DNA of 64,000 nt from an uncultured Eudoraea sp. (GCF_947490415.1 NZ_CANLGX010000001.1:1037160-1101159); one strand, 5' to 3'. Positions 16,860-27,646 are shown, counted from the first letter of the stretch. Numbers and translations are program-made. The notes: generated from the letters alone by a model not told the origin.

Positions 16860-17953
16860 AAACTATATGCTAAGCCAATTGCCAAAACCTGTCTGAATTG
16901 GATTTTGGGAACCCCGGGATCAATTACATTACCAGTGTCAGAGATTACCTGGTCAAAACGAATATCATCATCATAAATAACCTGGGTGCCTAAATTGGCC
17001 TCAAATAAGTCATTCACCTTAAATGTAAAATTCAATTCCCAGTCTACATCTATATTACCAAAACGCCTTATATAATCCGTAAAAAGACTTAGACGATGAT
17101 TCATATTTATATTGGTTGCTATCTCTTTCTCCCAGGTATTCGTAACCAGGACCCCGAACTCAATAAATTTTTTTTCGCCTTTTTTAATGATATTTCCAGC
17201 TGTATCATATTCCGCTCTTTTAACTCCAAAGGCACCTTGGTTTGCCAGTGTTTGATCAAGAACAAAAGTTGCTTTTACCGTTGTTGGAGATAAATAGAGG
17301 TTAAAGTTTTTTCCTTCAGGAACAAAGGAAGGACCCCCACCAAAGAATAGATATCCGGGAGCCATAAATGTGGAGATGGGATTGTCTCTATCCGGATACT
17401 TAAAACCATCAGTAAATTGTGTATTAAATTTAGTATTAATTGAATAGTACCATTTGCTCAAAGTATCCCGGCGATAGCCAAGACTAGAAGCAAGCCTTAT
17501 TACATCCTCTGTTTTTCTGGGTTCTCTATCTTCCTGAACGTTTATACCGTACCTAAGGATTGCTTCATTATCCCAGGTAAAGTTTCTGAATTTGTAATTT
17601 CTTGCAAATTTCAAGTTTACTATGGCAGAAATAGAATTTTCACCCCCGGCGTTCCAATTAACAAAGGCTACCTCACTTATATTTAATCCCAATTTATTTT
17701 CCTTTGACCAAAAGGAAGGGATTACGAAGGGTTTATATGGTTCACTCAGCACTTTAGTGTCATTGAATGAAATAACAGGATTGATAAAGCGAATTCCTCT
17801 GGGGACTGCTTTTATTTTGTATTGTGTGGCCCGGATAACAATAGTATCAATTTTTGTAGTATCAACAGCTGTGCCCGAAGGAATAGTATCCTGCAGGTAT
17901 GCATAGGAAGAGGATAATACCAACAATCCGAATAAAATTAATCTTCTTGTCAT
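16856..17953 (-). CDS. DUF3078 domain-containing outer-membrane protein
   Basis: A 365-residue protein with a signal peptide (MTRRLILFGLLVLSSSYAYLQ). The body has amphipathic strands and WSKENKLGLNISEVAFVNWNAGGENSISAIVN, the DUF3078 signature. The C-terminal LAIGLAYSF ends in Phe, so it is probably a barrel of the outer membrane. It starts one base after the dxs stop (TAG, one base, ATG), so it is likely translationally coupled to dxs. The function is unknown. Confidence 0.88.
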   Translation of the reverse strand: MTRRLILFGLLVLSSSYAYLQDTIPSGTAVDTTKIDTIVIRATQYKIKAVPRGIRFINPVISFNDTKVLSEPYKPFVIPSFWSKENKLGLNISEVAFVNWNAGGENSISAIVNLKFARNYKFRNFTWDNEAILRYGINVQEDREPRKTEDVIRLASSLGYRRDTLSKWYYSINTKFNTQFTDGFKYPDRDNPISTFMAPGYLFFGGGPSFVPEGKNFNLYLSPTTVKATFVLDQTLANQGAFGVKRAEYDTAGNIIKKGEKKFIEFGVLVTNTWEKEIATNINMNHRLSLFTDYIRRFGNIDVDWELNFTFKVNDLFEANLGTQVIYDDDIRFDQVISDTGNVIDPGVPKIQFRQVLAIGLAYSF

Positions 17954-17954
17954 A

Positions 17955-19724
17955 CTATAACTCCAATAATTCTAAAAGAAGTTTTTTAATGGATTGGTCA
18001 TCAAGATGTGCCATTTTGTGCAATTCTTCTACTGTTCCATGTTCAATGAAAACATCATCTATTCCGCATATTGAAATAGGAATAGGGTTATTTAAATCGT
18101 TTGCAAATTCCAAAATGGCACTTCCAAAGCCCCCAATTTTGCAACCATCTTCTACGGTGATTATCTGCTCATAGGTATCAAAAATAAAGCGTAACATTTT
18201 CTCATCCAAAGGCTTGGCAAAACGCATATCATAATGGCCTATTTTTCCTGGCATATTCAGGTCTTTAATAAGCATGGAGATAGTGTTCCCAAGGTGGCCT
18301 AAAGATAGTACAGCAATTTTATTTCCTCGGGTCAATTCTTCAGCGACACCAATTTCCATTTTTTGGAAAGGTTGTTTCCAATTAGTGGTAGTAGCACGCC
18401 CTCTGGGGTAGCGAATTGCAATTGGCTGTGAAAGGCTATCTTGAATGGTATACATAATATTGCGGAGCTCCGCCTCGTTCAGGGGTGAAAAGATAATGAG
18501 ATTTGGGATACACCGTAAATAGGCTATATCATAAATTCCGTGATGTGTGGCACCATCTTGTCCGACTATTCCCGATCTGTCCAGAATGAAGGCCACCGGA
18601 AGATTCTGTAAAGCAACATCATGAATTACCTGATCGTAAGCCCTTTGTAAAAAGGTAGAATAAATAGCGCAAAAAGGCAGTAATCCTTCAGCAGCCATTC
18701 CTGCAGCCATAGTAACCGCATGTTGCTCTGCGATACCAACATCAAAAGCCCTTTCCGGAATTTGCTCCATCATAAACTTTAAGGAACTTCCGGTAGGCAT
18801 GGCAGGAGTAATGCCAATAATCTTATCATTTTTTAATGCAAGTTCTACCAGCGTTTGGCCAAATACATCCTGGTATTTAGGCGGCATATTTTCGGCCTTC
18901 GCGCTTATTAAATCGCCGGTTTGTATGTTGAATTTACCCGGAGCATGATAGGTAACCTGATTCTCTTCTGCCTTTTTTAAACCCTTACCCTTAGTTGTAA
19001 TAATATGAAGTAATTTAGGGCCTTTTATGGCTTTCAACCGTTCTAATTCTTTTATCAGAGCTTGGATGTCATGACCATCAATCGGTCCTGTATAATCAAA
19101 ATTCAGGCACTCGAAAATATTCTCATCTTTTGCCGTACCCTTTTTGACATTAGTCAGGTATTTTTTAAGAGCACCTACACTGGGATCTATGCCAATGGCA
19201 TTATCATTGAGGATTATAAGAATATTCGTATTTGTAACACCGGCATGGTTCAATCCTTCAAAAGCCATCCCACTGGCAATAGAGGCGTCGCCAATAACTG
19301 CAATATGTTGTCTTTTAATATCTCCTTTTAATTTTGATGCAAGAGCCATCCCCAGGATCGCAGAAATTGAAGTGGAACTATGACCAGTTCCAAAGGAATC
19401 ATACTTACTTTCATCTCTTTTTGGAAAACCACTTATTCCACCCAGTTGCCTGTTAGTGTGAAAGACATTTTTACGCCCTGTGATAATTTTATGGCCGTAA
19501 GCCTGGTGACCAACATCCCAGATTAATCTGTCAAAAGGCGTATTAAATACATAATGTATTGCCAAAGTTAATTCTACCACACCTAAGCTTGCACCTAAAT
19601 GTCCTTCTTTGACGGCTACTATATCAATTATAAATTCCCTTAATTCTTTGGCAAGAAGAGGTAATTCATTCGCTTTTAATTTGCGAAGATCAGAAGGATA
19701 ATTAATAGTATTCAGCAGTTTCAT
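17955..19724 (-). CDS. dxs: 1-deoxy-D-xylulose-5-phosphate synthase
   Basis: A 589-residue thiamine-diphosphate enzyme that joins pyruvate and glyceraldehyde 3-phosphate, the first step of the MEP isoprenoid pathway. Visible motifs: VKEGHLGASLGVVELT, WDVGHQAYGHKIITG, the ThDP-binding GDASIASGMAFEGLNHAG, and DRSGIVGQDGATHHG in the second half. The ATG at 19722-19724 is preferred to an upstream in-frame TTG. The protein is slightly shorter than the E. coli enzyme (620), as is common in Flavobacteriaceae. It supplies precursors for the polyprenyl synthase and carotenoid genes at 35.8-38 kb. Confidence 0.96.
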   Translation of the reverse strand: MKLLNTINYPSDLRKLKANELPLLAKELREFIIDIVAVKEGHLGASLGVVELTLAIHYVFNTPFDRLIWDVGHQAYGHKIITGRKNVFHTNRQLGGISGFPKRDESKYDSFGTGHSSTSISAILGMALASKLKGDIKRQHIAVIGDASIASGMAFEGLNHAGVTNTNILIILNDNAIGIDPSVGALKKYLTNVKKGTAKDENIFECLNFDYTGPIDGHDIQALIKELERLKAIKGPKLLHIITTKGKGLKKAEENQVTYHAPGKFNIQTGDLISAKAENMPPKYQDVFGQTLVELALKNDKIIGITPAMPTGSSLKFMMEQIPERAFDVGIAEQHAVTMAAGMAAEGLLPFCAIYSTFLQRAYDQVIHDVALQNLPVAFILDRSGIVGQDGATHHGIYDIAYLRCIPNLIIFSPLNEAELRNIMYTIQDSLSQPIAIRYPRGRATTTNWKQPFQKMEIGVAEELTRGNKIAVLSLGHLGNTISMLIKDLNMPGKIGHYDMRFAKPLDEKMLRFIFDTYEQIITVEDGCKIGGFGSAILEFANDLNNPIPISICGIDDVFIEHGTVEELHKMAHLDDQSIKKLLLELLEL

Positions 19725-19792
19725 AAGAAGTAACAAATGTACATTAATTCATTTTTTGATATAACCACATCTATTCCTAATATTGCAGTATT

Positions 19793-20248
19793 ATGTCTAT
19801 TGATTTTAAATTTGACGATGCTTATTTTATGAAAAGAGCATTGCAGGAGGCTGAAACTGCTTTTGAGAAAGGTGAAGTTCCTATTGGAGCAATAATTGTT
19901 GTGCAGGATAGAATAATTGCCCGGGCGCACAATTTAACCGAGCGACTTAATGATGTAACGGCACATGCGGAAATGCAGGCAATAACATCTGCCGCTAACT
20001 TTTTGGGAGGAAAATATTTACATAATTGCACTTTATATGTAACTCTGGAACCTTGTCAAATGTGTGCCGGGGCACTTTTTTGGAGTCAAATTCCTAAAAT
20101 TGTTTTTGGAGCTTATGATCCTCAAAGGGGTTTTTCTGCTTTAGGGGGACAATTACATCCAAAAGCTACTATATCCGGGGGTGTTTTAGAAGAGGAGTGT
20201 GCAGAATTGCTAAAACGGTTTTTTATTCAGAAACGAAGTTTGAATTAG
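19793..20248 (+). CDS. tadA: tRNA-specific adenosine deaminase
   Basis: A 151-residue zinc-dependent cytidine/deoxycytidylate deaminase fold. The zinc ligand and catalytic Glu are in HAEMQ (residues 58-61) and the two Cys ligands are in PCQMC (87-91). VPIGAIIV and FGAYDPQRGFSALGG match TadA, which converts adenosine 34 to inosine in tRNA-Arg. A related guanine or cytosine deaminase is less likely given these motifs. It is divergent from dxs, 68 bp apart. Confidence 0.88.
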   Translation: MSIDFKFDDAYFMKRALQEAETAFEKGEVPIGAIIVVQDRIIARAHNLTERLNDVTAHAEMQAITSAANFLGGKYLHNCTLYVTLEPCQMCAGALFWSQIPKIVFGAYDPQRGFSALGGQLHPKATISGGVLEEECAELLKRFFIQKRSLN

Positions 20249-20252
20249 GAAC

Positions 20253-20282
20253 AAAAAAAATCCCCGATTTTGGATCGGGGAT
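20253..20282 (-). terminator. Terminator of the cold-shock gene
   Basis: Stem ATCCCCGAT (20260-20268) with ATCGGGGAT (20274-20282), loop TTTGG. On the minus strand the stem is followed by a run of eight T residues (A run at 20253-20260). It lies 24 bp past the cspA stop and also separates the convergent tadA gene. Confidence 0.9.
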
Positions 20283-20306
20283 CGTTCAATTCAAAATAAA
20301 ATATTT

Positions 20307-20501
20307 TTATCCGATTACTTGCACTTGTGCCGCAACCATGCCCTTTCTTCCTTCTTCTTCTTCGTATTCTACTTTGTCGCCTTCGTTTAATTCCACTCCG
20401 TTCAATGCTGTGGCATGAACAAAGATGTCCTTCCCGGTGTCGTCGTTGGTAATGAACCCGTATCCCTTGGATTCATTGAAAAATTTTACAGTTCCTGTCA
20501 T
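20307..20501 (-). CDS. cspA: Cold-shock protein, CspA family
   Basis: A 64-residue single cold-shock domain that binds single-stranded RNA/DNA. RNP1 is KGYGFI (residues 12-17) and RNP2 is DIFVHA (25-30). The C-terminal half is unusually acidic ([15 protein letters not shown]). The ATG at 20499-20501 fits the family. It has its own terminator and a leader of about 90 bp to the next gene, so it is probably monocistronic. Confidence 0.95.
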   Translation of the reverse strand: MTGTVKFFNESKGYGFITNDDTGKDIFVHATALNGVELNEGDKVEYEEEEGRKGMVAAQVQVIG

Positions 20502-20591
20502 TAAAATAAGTATTAAAATAAAAAAATTACGATACGAAAGTATGATTTTTTGCGCAGACCTCTTTAAAGAAAAGGCAAAATTTGACCAAAT

Positions 20592-20855
20592 TTATTGATT
20601 TTCAGACTTTTTGGGAAGTTTACCTTGCATTTTACGAATATTTTCCTCAGTGAGCATATAATCCTTTACTTTTCTGGTTTTGCTCTCCTTAATAAGAAAT
20701 AACGGCATAGCTATTAAAAACAGCCCAACAGTGCCAAATCCAATATATTTATTGGCAATTTGAGAATGTTCTTCTCCAAGTGAGAAACCATAAAATATAG
20801 CCCCCAGCGATCCCAGTACAATTAAAAGAATGATATGTTTGAGTCTAATTTGCAT
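20592..20855 (-). CDS. Small two-helix membrane protein of unknown function
   Basis: An 87-residue protein with two predicted membrane helices (IILLIVLGSLGAIFYGF at about 8-24 and YIGFGTVGLFLIAMPLFLI at about 37-55) and a charged cytoplasmic tail (KTRKVKDYMLTEENIRKMQGKLPKK). The start overlaps the 3' end of the ClC gene by 11 bp, so it is probably co-translated with it and could be an accessory subunit. No known motif. Confidence 0.7.
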   Translation of the reverse strand: MQIRLKHIILLIVLGSLGAIFYGFSLGEEHSQIANKYIGFGTVGLFLIAMPLFLIKESKTRKVKDYMLTEENIRKMQGKLPKKSENQ

Positions 20856-22641
20856 CTTCTTTTGTAAAGTTAATCAACTTCCTTCTATAAGCGGTTAGCA
20901 ACTTCGATTTTGAAATAAATCCAAAATATTTACCATCTTTAATTACCGGCAGGTTCCATGCACTGCTATCCTGGAATTTTTGCATTACTTCCTGCATAGA
21001 GTCTCTTTCATAAAATATAAGTTCAGGGGCATTGTGCATAAAGGATTCGACCCTTATTTTATCATATAATGTTGTGTCAAACATAAATTCACGTATGTCA
21101 TCCAATAGAACAATACCTACAAGGGCATCATTTTCGTCTATTACCGGAAATATATTTCGGGCAGATTTTGCAACCGATTTGTAGACCAGTTCACCGAGTG
21201 TCATATCCTGCCTGACGGCCTTAAAATTCTGTTCAATAATATCATCGAGCTCCATTAAAGTGAGCACAGTTTGATCTTTGTTATGCGTGATAAGCGCGCC
21301 TTGTTCTGCCAATTCTCGCGTATAAATAGTATAATCAATTGCATTTTTTGTGAGAAGAAAGGAAATTGCTGAAGTAATCATTAAGGGGACAAAAAGTTCG
21401 TAGCCTCCTGTTATTTCAGCAATTAAAAAGATGGCGGTTAATGGTGCCTGCAGCACCCCGGCTATAAGTCCTGCCATTCCAATTAGGGTAAAATTACTCT
21501 CATTCACGGAAAGCCCCAACCCTAAATTATTGATCACCTTTCCAACCACATTACCTAAAGCGCTTCCCATGACCATAGTAGGAATAAATATACCTCCTGC
21601 GCCCCCGGCTGCAAAAGTTGTAGTCATTGCAACAGCTTTGAAAATGGTAATCCCGAAGAGTAGTGCTATAACGACCCATATATTATTGGTGTAGTTGTCA
21701 AAAGGGGTTTTACCCAGCGCATCAATATGTTCACCGTGCAAGAGCTTATTAATAAATCCAAAACCTTCTCCATAGAGCGGTGGAATAAAATAGAGCATAA
21801 TACCAATGGCCAATCCACCAACCAGAAGTTTATATTTTGGACTTTTAAATCTTTCAAAGAAAGCTAGTATTCCAAAATACATTTTTGTAAAATAAATAGA
21901 GGCGATAGCCGTACCTACTCCTAAGACGATATAGAAAAATGTATCTTTTATTTCAAATTTTTCAGTTATGGAAAAGCTAAATAAAGATTCATCTCCAAGA
22001 AAAAAATAGGACGTAAGAACACCGGAAATAGAAGCTAACAACAATGGCAGCATTGAAATCATAGTCAAATCCAGACTAAAAACCTCGACGGCAAAAATTA
22101 TTGCGGCAATAGGGGACTGAAATATTGATGCAATAGCCCCCGCAGATGCACAGGCTATTAGAAGGGACCTTGTTTTGGCATTAATATGTAATAACTGGGC
22201 AACATTTGAACTAATTGCTGCTCCTGAAGCTACAGCAGGGCCCAAAAGTCCAACAGAACCCCCGAATCCAACAGTTAACGGGGCAGTAACCAAAGGCAAA
22301 AATATTTTCTTTGCACTGATAATCCCTTTCTTTTTAGATAGTGCAAAAAGAATAGAGGAAATGGCGTGCTCCAATTTTTCCTTGTGTACAAACTTTACAT
22401 ACAAATAAACCAGTGTAAGCCCAATAATTGGGGTAACAAAATACAGCTGGTAATTTGAAAAAACGATTCCTTTTTCCAAAAGAGATTCTATGAAGTAAGT
22501 GATGTTTTTAAGCGAAACTGCCGCAAGACCGGCTAAAAATCCAACAACCACACTCATTAACTGGGTAAAGGTCTTATTGGAGATATTTTTGTACCTCCAT
22601 TTAAGAAACCTGGTAAATAAGGTTGTTATTCGGTTGGGCAT
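20845..22641 (-). CDS. ClC-family chloride channel/transporter with C-terminal CBS pair
   Basis: A 598-residue inner-membrane protein. Residues 1-440 are the ClC core, with GAGGIFIPTMVMGSALGN as the second conserved loop; residues 445-598 hold two CBS domains (NIFPVIDENDALVGIVLLDDIREFM, WNLPVIKDGKYFGFISKSKLL). In the first selectivity loop (GFGGSVGLLGPAV, residues 125-137) the usual gating glutamate of the GxEGP or GxEAP motif is Leu133. In well-studied ClC proteins loss of this Glu abolishes proton coupling, so this may be a channel-like or altered transporter. The substrate anion is not determined. Confidence 0.9.
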   Translation of the reverse strand: MPNRITTLFTRFLKWRYKNISNKTFTQLMSVVVGFLAGLAAVSLKNITYFIESLLEKGIVFSNYQLYFVTPIIGLTLVYLYVKFVHKEKLEHAISSILFALSKKKGIISAKKIFLPLVTAPLTVGFGGSVGLLGPAVASGAAISSNVAQLLHINAKTRSLLIACASAGAIASIFQSPIAAIIFAVEVFSLDLTMISMLPLLLASISGVLTSYFFLGDESLFSFSITEKFEIKDTFFYIVLGVGTAIASIYFTKMYFGILAFFERFKSPKYKLLVGGLAIGIMLYFIPPLYGEGFGFINKLLHGEHIDALGKTPFDNYTNNIWVVIALLFGITIFKAVAMTTTFAAGGAGGIFIPTMVMGSALGNVVGKVINNLGLGLSVNESNFTLIGMAGLIAGVLQAPLTAIFLIAEITGGYELFVPLMITSAISFLLTKNAIDYTIYTRELAEQGALITHNKDQTVLTLMELDDIIEQNFKAVRQDMTLGELVYKSVAKSARNIFPVIDENDALVGIVLLDDIREFMFDTTLYDKIRVESFMHNAPELIFYERDSMQEVMQKFQDSSAWNLPVIKDGKYFGFISKSKLLTAYRRKLINFTKEDAN

Positions 22642-22697
22642 TACGTGATTATACGTTTAAAGGTATTAAAAAATGCCGCTTTAAGACGGGATTGATG

Positions 22698-24452
22698 TTA
22701 AGTTTGAATATCCAATTTTAAGTGAAGTTCCTTCAATTGTGCATCATCAATAAAGGCAGGTGCATCAATCATTACATCTCTTCCACTATTATTTTTTGGA
22801 AATGCAATAAAATCTCTTATGGTTTCCTGTCCGCCAAGAATAGCCACTAATCTGTCAAGGCCAAATGCAATTCCTCCATGAGGGGGTGCGCCATATTGAA
22901 AGGCATCCATTAAAAAACCAAATTGTGCTTTGGCCTTTTCTGGCGTAAAACCTAGATGTCTGAACATGGTGGCTTGTGTATCTTTGTCGTGAATTCTTAT
23001 TGATCCACCACCAATTTCATTTCCATTTAAGACCAAATCATAAGCATTGGCTCTAACCGCAGCCGGATCAGTATCCAGTAATTCTAACTGTCCTGGTTTG
23101 GGAGAAGTAAATGGGTGATGCATAGCATGGTAATTACCCGTTTCTTCATCTAACTCCAGTAATGGAAAATCTACAACCCATAATGGCGCAAATTCTTTCG
23201 GATTTCTAAGTCCCAGGCGTTCTGCCATTTCCATGCGTAAAGCACTTAATTGAGTTCTTGTTTCTGCAATATTGCCTGAGAGAATACAAATAAGATCTCC
23301 AGGTTTTGCACCAGTATGCTTAGCCCATTTGGTAAAGTCTTCCTGGTTGTAAAATTTGTCAACAGACGATTTAAAACTTCCGTCTTCATTATATTTTACA
23401 TATACCATGCCTTTTGCGCCTATCTGTGGCCTGCGCATCCAATCTATTAATTGATCAATTTCTTTTCTGGTATACGACGCTGCGCCGGGTACCGCAATAC
23501 CAACAACCAATTCAGAGGAATTGAACACATTAAAATCTCTGTTCTTAGCTACTTCATTTAATTCTCCAAATTCCATTCCGAATCGGATATCCGGTTTGTC
23601 ATTACCGTATCTCCGCATGGCTTCGTCATAGGTAAGTCTGGGGAATTCTCCAGTTTCTACCCCGATAATTTCAGCAAGCAGATGCCTGGTAAGACCTTCA
23701 AAAGCATTTAATATATCATCCTGTTCCACAAAAGCCATTTCGCAATCTATCTGGGTGAATTCAGGTTGTCTGTCTGCTCGTAAATCCTCATCTCTAAAAC
23801 ATTTTACAATCTGAAAATATTTATCCAACCCACCCACCATGAGTAGTTGCTTAAAAGTTTGAGGAGATTGTGGCAACGCGTAAAACTGCCCTTCATTCAT
23901 CCTGCTAGGCACAACAAAATCGCGGGCACCTTCCGGGGTGGATTTTATTAAATAAGGGGTTTCCACTTCTATAAAGCCTTGTTTAGTAAGATAATTCCTT
24001 ACCTCTAAGGTAACTTTGCTGCGAAAAATGAGATTTTCTTTAACCGGATTTCTTCGAATATCCAGATAGCGAAATTTCATTCTCAGGTCTTCTCCACCAT
24101 CAGTTTTGTCTTCAATGGTAAATGGAGGTAACAACGATTCGTTTAAAACATGAAGTTGGGTAACTAATATTTCGATATCGCCTGTGGGGAGATTCGGGTT
24201 TTTAGAAGTTCTTTCAATCACAGTTCCCTTTACCTGTAATACAAATTCGCGACCTAAATCCCTGGCTTTTTCCAATATTTTAGGATCACTTCGTTCTTCA
24301 TCAAATACCAGTTGGGTAATGCCATAGCGATCTCTAAGATCTACCCAGACAACAAAACCTTTGTCTCTTGTTTTTTGCACCCAACCAGACAAGGTGACTT
24401 CGTTATTTATATGAGATGATCTTAATTCACCACAGGTATGACTCCTATACAT
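22698..24452 (-). CDS. aspS: Aspartate-tRNA ligase
   Basis: A 584-residue class II synthetase of the bacterial type. It has an N-terminal OB anticodon-binding domain ([22 protein letters not shown] split across residues 21-45), motif 2 ([20 protein letters not shown]), a GAD insert, and motif 3 ([16 protein letters not shown]). It charges tRNA-Asp. Whether it is discriminating, or also charges tRNA-Asn, cannot be settled here. The ATG at 24450-24452 gives the usual [12 protein letters not shown]-terminus. Confidence 0.96.
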   Translation of the reverse strand: MYRSHTCGELRSSHINNEVTLSGWVQKTRDKGFVVWVDLRDRYGITQLVFDEERSDPKILEKARDLGREFVLQVKGTVIERTSKNPNLPTGDIEILVTQLHVLNESLLPPFTIEDKTDGGEDLRMKFRYLDIRRNPVKENLIFRSKVTLEVRNYLTKQGFIEVETPYLIKSTPEGARDFVVPSRMNEGQFYALPQSPQTFKQLLMVGGLDKYFQIVKCFRDEDLRADRQPEFTQIDCEMAFVEQDDILNAFEGLTRHLLAEIIGVETGEFPRLTYDEAMRRYGNDKPDIRFGMEFGELNEVAKNRDFNVFNSSELVVGIAVPGAASYTRKEIDQLIDWMRRPQIGAKGMVYVKYNEDGSFKSSVDKFYNQEDFTKWAKHTGAKPGDLICILSGNIAETRTQLSALRMEMAERLGLRNPKEFAPLWVVDFPLLELDEETGNYHAMHHPFTSPKPGQLELLDTDPAAVRANAYDLVLNGNEIGGGSIRIHDKDTQATMFRHLGFTPEKAKAQFGFLMDAFQYGAPPHGGIAFGLDRLVAILGGQETIRDFIAFPKNNSGRDVMIDAPAFIDDAQLKELHLKLDIQT

Positions 24453-24638
24453 TTTAAGTTTCTTGTATTACAGCCGCAAATGTAAGAAGATATGCTTGTA
24501 ACCCTATAAATAGTATACAATTTTAAATGCAAAAAAGATTTTAACAGGAATTTATTTATAGGAAAAAGCAAAAAAAATATTTAAGTGGCCATTTATTTAT
24601 TACATTGAAAGGAAATAACTAATTCAAAACTTAAAAAC

Positions 24639-27626
24639 ATGAAACAATTTCTACTTAGAAATATATTCCTATGGTTGTTTTTGACTTTACCCATCTTTGC
24701 ATTTTCGCAAGGAAAGGTGAATGGGAATATTACAGACTCTGAAGATGGTGTGCCTTTGGCCGCAGTAAATGTGGTTGTTAAAGGAACCACTTCAGGAACT
24801 ACTTCGGATTTTGACGGTAACTATGAAATCGAGGTCAGCAGTTTTCCGTCTACTTTGGTTTTTTCTTCTTTAGGATATGAAACTAAGGAACTGGAAGTAA
24901 GCGGCCCAACAACATTAAATGTATTACTGGCTCCATCGGCAACCGGGCTTGACGAAGTTATTATTACAGGGCTTGCTTCGTCAGTAAAAAGATCTAATGC
25001 AGCAAATGCAGTCGCAACGGTCTCGGCAGAGGAATTGGCCGGGGTTACACCACCCCAAACTTTAGATGGAGCTTTGCAGGGTAAATTTGCAGGAGCTTTA
25101 ATAACCAAAAGTTCTGGAGCTCCGGGAGGAGGTATATCTGTGAGGTTAAGAGGGGTGACCTCTGTTAATGGTAATGCCCAACCATTGTATATTGTAGATG
25201 GGGTTTATGTGAATAACAGCAGCATTTTTGCACCCGGATTAAATGATGTCTCTCGTGCAGCAGCTGGTGGAGCTAGTGTTTCCAGCAATCAAACCCAAGA
25301 TAATCCATCTAACAGGATAGCCGATCTTAATCCGGACGACATTGAAAATATTGAAATTCTTAAGGGTGCTTCGGCCGCGGCTATATATGGAGCCAGGGCT
25401 GCCGCTGGGGTAATTATTATCACAACTAAAAAAGGAAAAGCAGGAAAGACTAAAATTTCGTTTTCCCAAGCTATAGGTTCTAACAGTGTAATTAATTTGC
25501 GAGGTTTAAGAAACTATACAGCGGAAATTGCTGAAAATGGTTTTGGAGCCGGTCAGGGTGCTCTTTTTACACAGGCTCAAAATGATGGTAGTTTAGTTGA
25601 CTACGAAAAGGAGATTTTTGGTGAAAGTGGTTTTATTTCCAATACTAACGTAAGCGCCTCAGGGGGTACCGAAAAAACACAATTCTTCGCAGGTTTTACA
25701 AATAATGAAGAAGCTGGGATTGTTAAGAATACAGGGTATGATAAAAAGTCAATTAGGTTGAACCTGAATCATAAATTCTGGGATGATAGGGCAAACCTGT
25801 CCTTGACCACGAATTATATTAACTCTTCTTCAAACAGGGGGTTTTTTAACAACGATAATTCAGGTACTACCATAGGGGTGTCGCTTACATCTACCCCTCC
25901 CTGGGCTAAATTGTTTCCGGATGAAAATGGAAATTATCCAGACAATCCATATGGCGCGTCAAACCCTTTACAAACCAGGGATTTAGTTACAAATAATGAG
26001 AAAATCGAAAGGTTTATAATAGGGGGAACAATGGATTTGATGCTTTACCAAAAAGAAAGATCCAATTTAAAGCTGATCCTAAGTGGTGGAGTTGATTACT
26101 TTTCGTTAGTTACCACGGCAATTTTTCCAAAAGAATTACAATTTATGAAACCTTCCAATGGGGGATTGAATGGATTAACGGCACAAGGCACCACCCAAAA
26201 TAAGGACGCAAATTACTCGGCATTTTTGGTTCATAATATTTACACGGCAAACAATTTAAACTTTACTACCCAGGCGGGTATAACCAAGCAGACTTTTTCG
26301 CAAAATACAATAAGGAATACAACATCTAACTTAATAGCCTCCGAGACTAATTTGGACCAGGGAGCCAATGTTTCTGTTAGTCAATTTAGGTTGGAGCAGG
26401 AGGACTTCGGATTCTTCATACAGGAAGAAGTGAATTACCAGGATAAGTTAATTGGAACCATAGGTTTAAGAGGAGATAAGTCCAGTAATAATGGCGATGC
26501 CAACAAGCTGTTTTATTATCCCAAGGCCTCCGGAGCAGCTAACCTGCATAATTTTGATTTTTGGAATTTAGACGTTTTAAGTCAGTTCAAACTTAGAGTA
26601 GCTTATGGTCAAGCAGGTAACTTTGCACCCAATGGGGCATTATTCACGGCGTATAATAATTCACTTATAGATGGGATAGTTGGAATTGTAGTTCCGAATA
26701 CTCTGGGAGACCCGGATATTCAACCTGAAACTCAAAAGGAATTGGAATTTGGAATCGATGCCGGGTTATTGGAAAACAGGATTTCACTTGAATTTTCATA
26801 CTATATCAAAAAGGTAGATGACCTAATTTTACAGGCAAACAATGAACCTTCCTCTGGTTTTAATTTTAGGTTTGCAAATGCAGGGAATTTAGAAAACAAA
26901 GGTGTTGAACTCGGAATAAATGCCAGTGTATTTGCTAATCGGGATTTTAGCTGGGATACTGGAATCTTATTTTTCAAAAACAAATCAAAAATTACCAAAC
27001 TAGACGTTGATCCTTTTGATACCGGCGGGTTTGGGACCGGACTTGGTACCTTTAGAATAGAAGAAGGGAAAAGTGTCACTCAAATAGTAGGTAATGACGG
27101 AGACGGAAATATAATAGTTCTAGGTGACGCAGAACCAGATTTCCAAATGACTTTCAACAACAATTTCAGGTACAAAGACTTTACTTTATCCTTTCTTTGG
27201 CATTGGAAAAAAGGAGGAGATAATATTAACTTATCGAATCTGCTGTTTGATTTTGGCCAAACTTCTGGGGATTATGATGATTTCACATTAGACCCTTCGG
27301 GTACTTTATCCAATGGGGACTATAGAATAGATTCATTTTTTGCCGGAAATGCCGCGGCTTTTGTTGAGGATGCAGGTTATTTAAGATTAAGGGAAATAGG
27401 GTTATATTATTCGCTCCCCCAAAATTTTTTAGAAAAGGCATTTAAAGGATATGTATCCAATATAAGGGTTGGATTATCAGGGAACAATCTCATAAACATT
27501 TTTGATTATAATAGTTATGATCCTGAGGTTTCTAATTTTGGCTCCAATGGGTTGTCATCCGGTGTTGAAGTAACGCCATTCCCGTCATCCAAGCGCTTTA
27601 TGTTTCACTTTTCAGCAGACTTTTAA
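24639..27626 (+). CDS. SusC/RagA-family TonB-linked outer-membrane receptor
   Basis: A 995-residue receptor: signal peptide (to SQG, about residue 24), carboxypeptidase-like domain (DGVPLAAVNVVVKGTTSGT), plug with RLRGVTSVNGNAQPLYIVDG and the SusC segment IENIEILKGASAAAIYGARAA, then barrel. It forms the channel of a SusCD importer with the lipoprotein encoded 20 bp downstream. No glycosidase, sulfatase or peptidase lies beside the pair, so the ligand (glycan, peptide or other) cannot be told. Confidence 0.94.
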   Translation: MKQFLLRNIFLWLFLTLPIFAFSQGKVNGNITDSEDGVPLAAVNVVVKGTTSGTTSDFDGNYEIEVSSFPSTLVFSSLGYETKELEVSGPTTLNVLLAPSATGLDEVIITGLASSVKRSNAANAVATVSAEELAGVTPPQTLDGALQGKFAGALITKSSGAPGGGISVRLRGVTSVNGNAQPLYIVDGVYVNNSSIFAPGLNDVSRAAAGGASVSSNQTQDNPSNRIADLNPDDIENIEILKGASAAAIYGARAAAGVIIITTKKGKAGKTKISFSQAIGSNSVINLRGLRNYTAEIAENGFGAGQGALFTQAQNDGSLVDYEKEIFGESGFISNTNVSASGGTEKTQFFAGFTNNEEAGIVKNTGYDKKSIRLNLNHKFWDDRANLSLTTNYINSSSNRGFFNNDNSGTTIGVSLTSTPPWAKLFPDENGNYPDNPYGASNPLQTRDLVTNNEKIERFIIGGTMDLMLYQKERSNLKLILSGGVDYFSLVTTAIFPKELQFMKPSNGGLNGLTAQGTTQNKDANYSAFLVHNIYTANNLNFTTQAGITKQTFSQNTIRNTTSNLIASETNLDQGANVSVSQFRLEQEDFGFFIQEEVNYQDKLIGTIGLRGDKSSNNGDANKLFYYPKASGAANLHNFDFWNLDVLSQFKLRVAYGQAGNFAPNGALFTAYNNSLIDGIVGIVVPNTLGDPDIQPETQKELEFGIDAGLLENRISLEFSYYIKKVDDLILQANNEPSSGFNFRFANAGNLENKGVELGINASVFANRDFSWDTGILFFKNKSKITKLDVDPFDTGGFGTGLGTFRIEEGKSVTQIVGNDGDGNIIVLGDAEPDFQMTFNNNFRYKDFTLSFLWHWKKGGDNINLSNLLFDFGQTSGDYDDFTLDPSGTLSNGDYRIDSFFAGNAAAFVEDAGYLRLREIGLYYSLPQNFLEKAFKGYVSNIRVGLSGNNLINIFDYNSYDPEVSNFGSNGLSSGVEVTPFPSSKRFMFHFSADF

Positions 27627-27646
27627 TTAATAATAATATAAGACAA

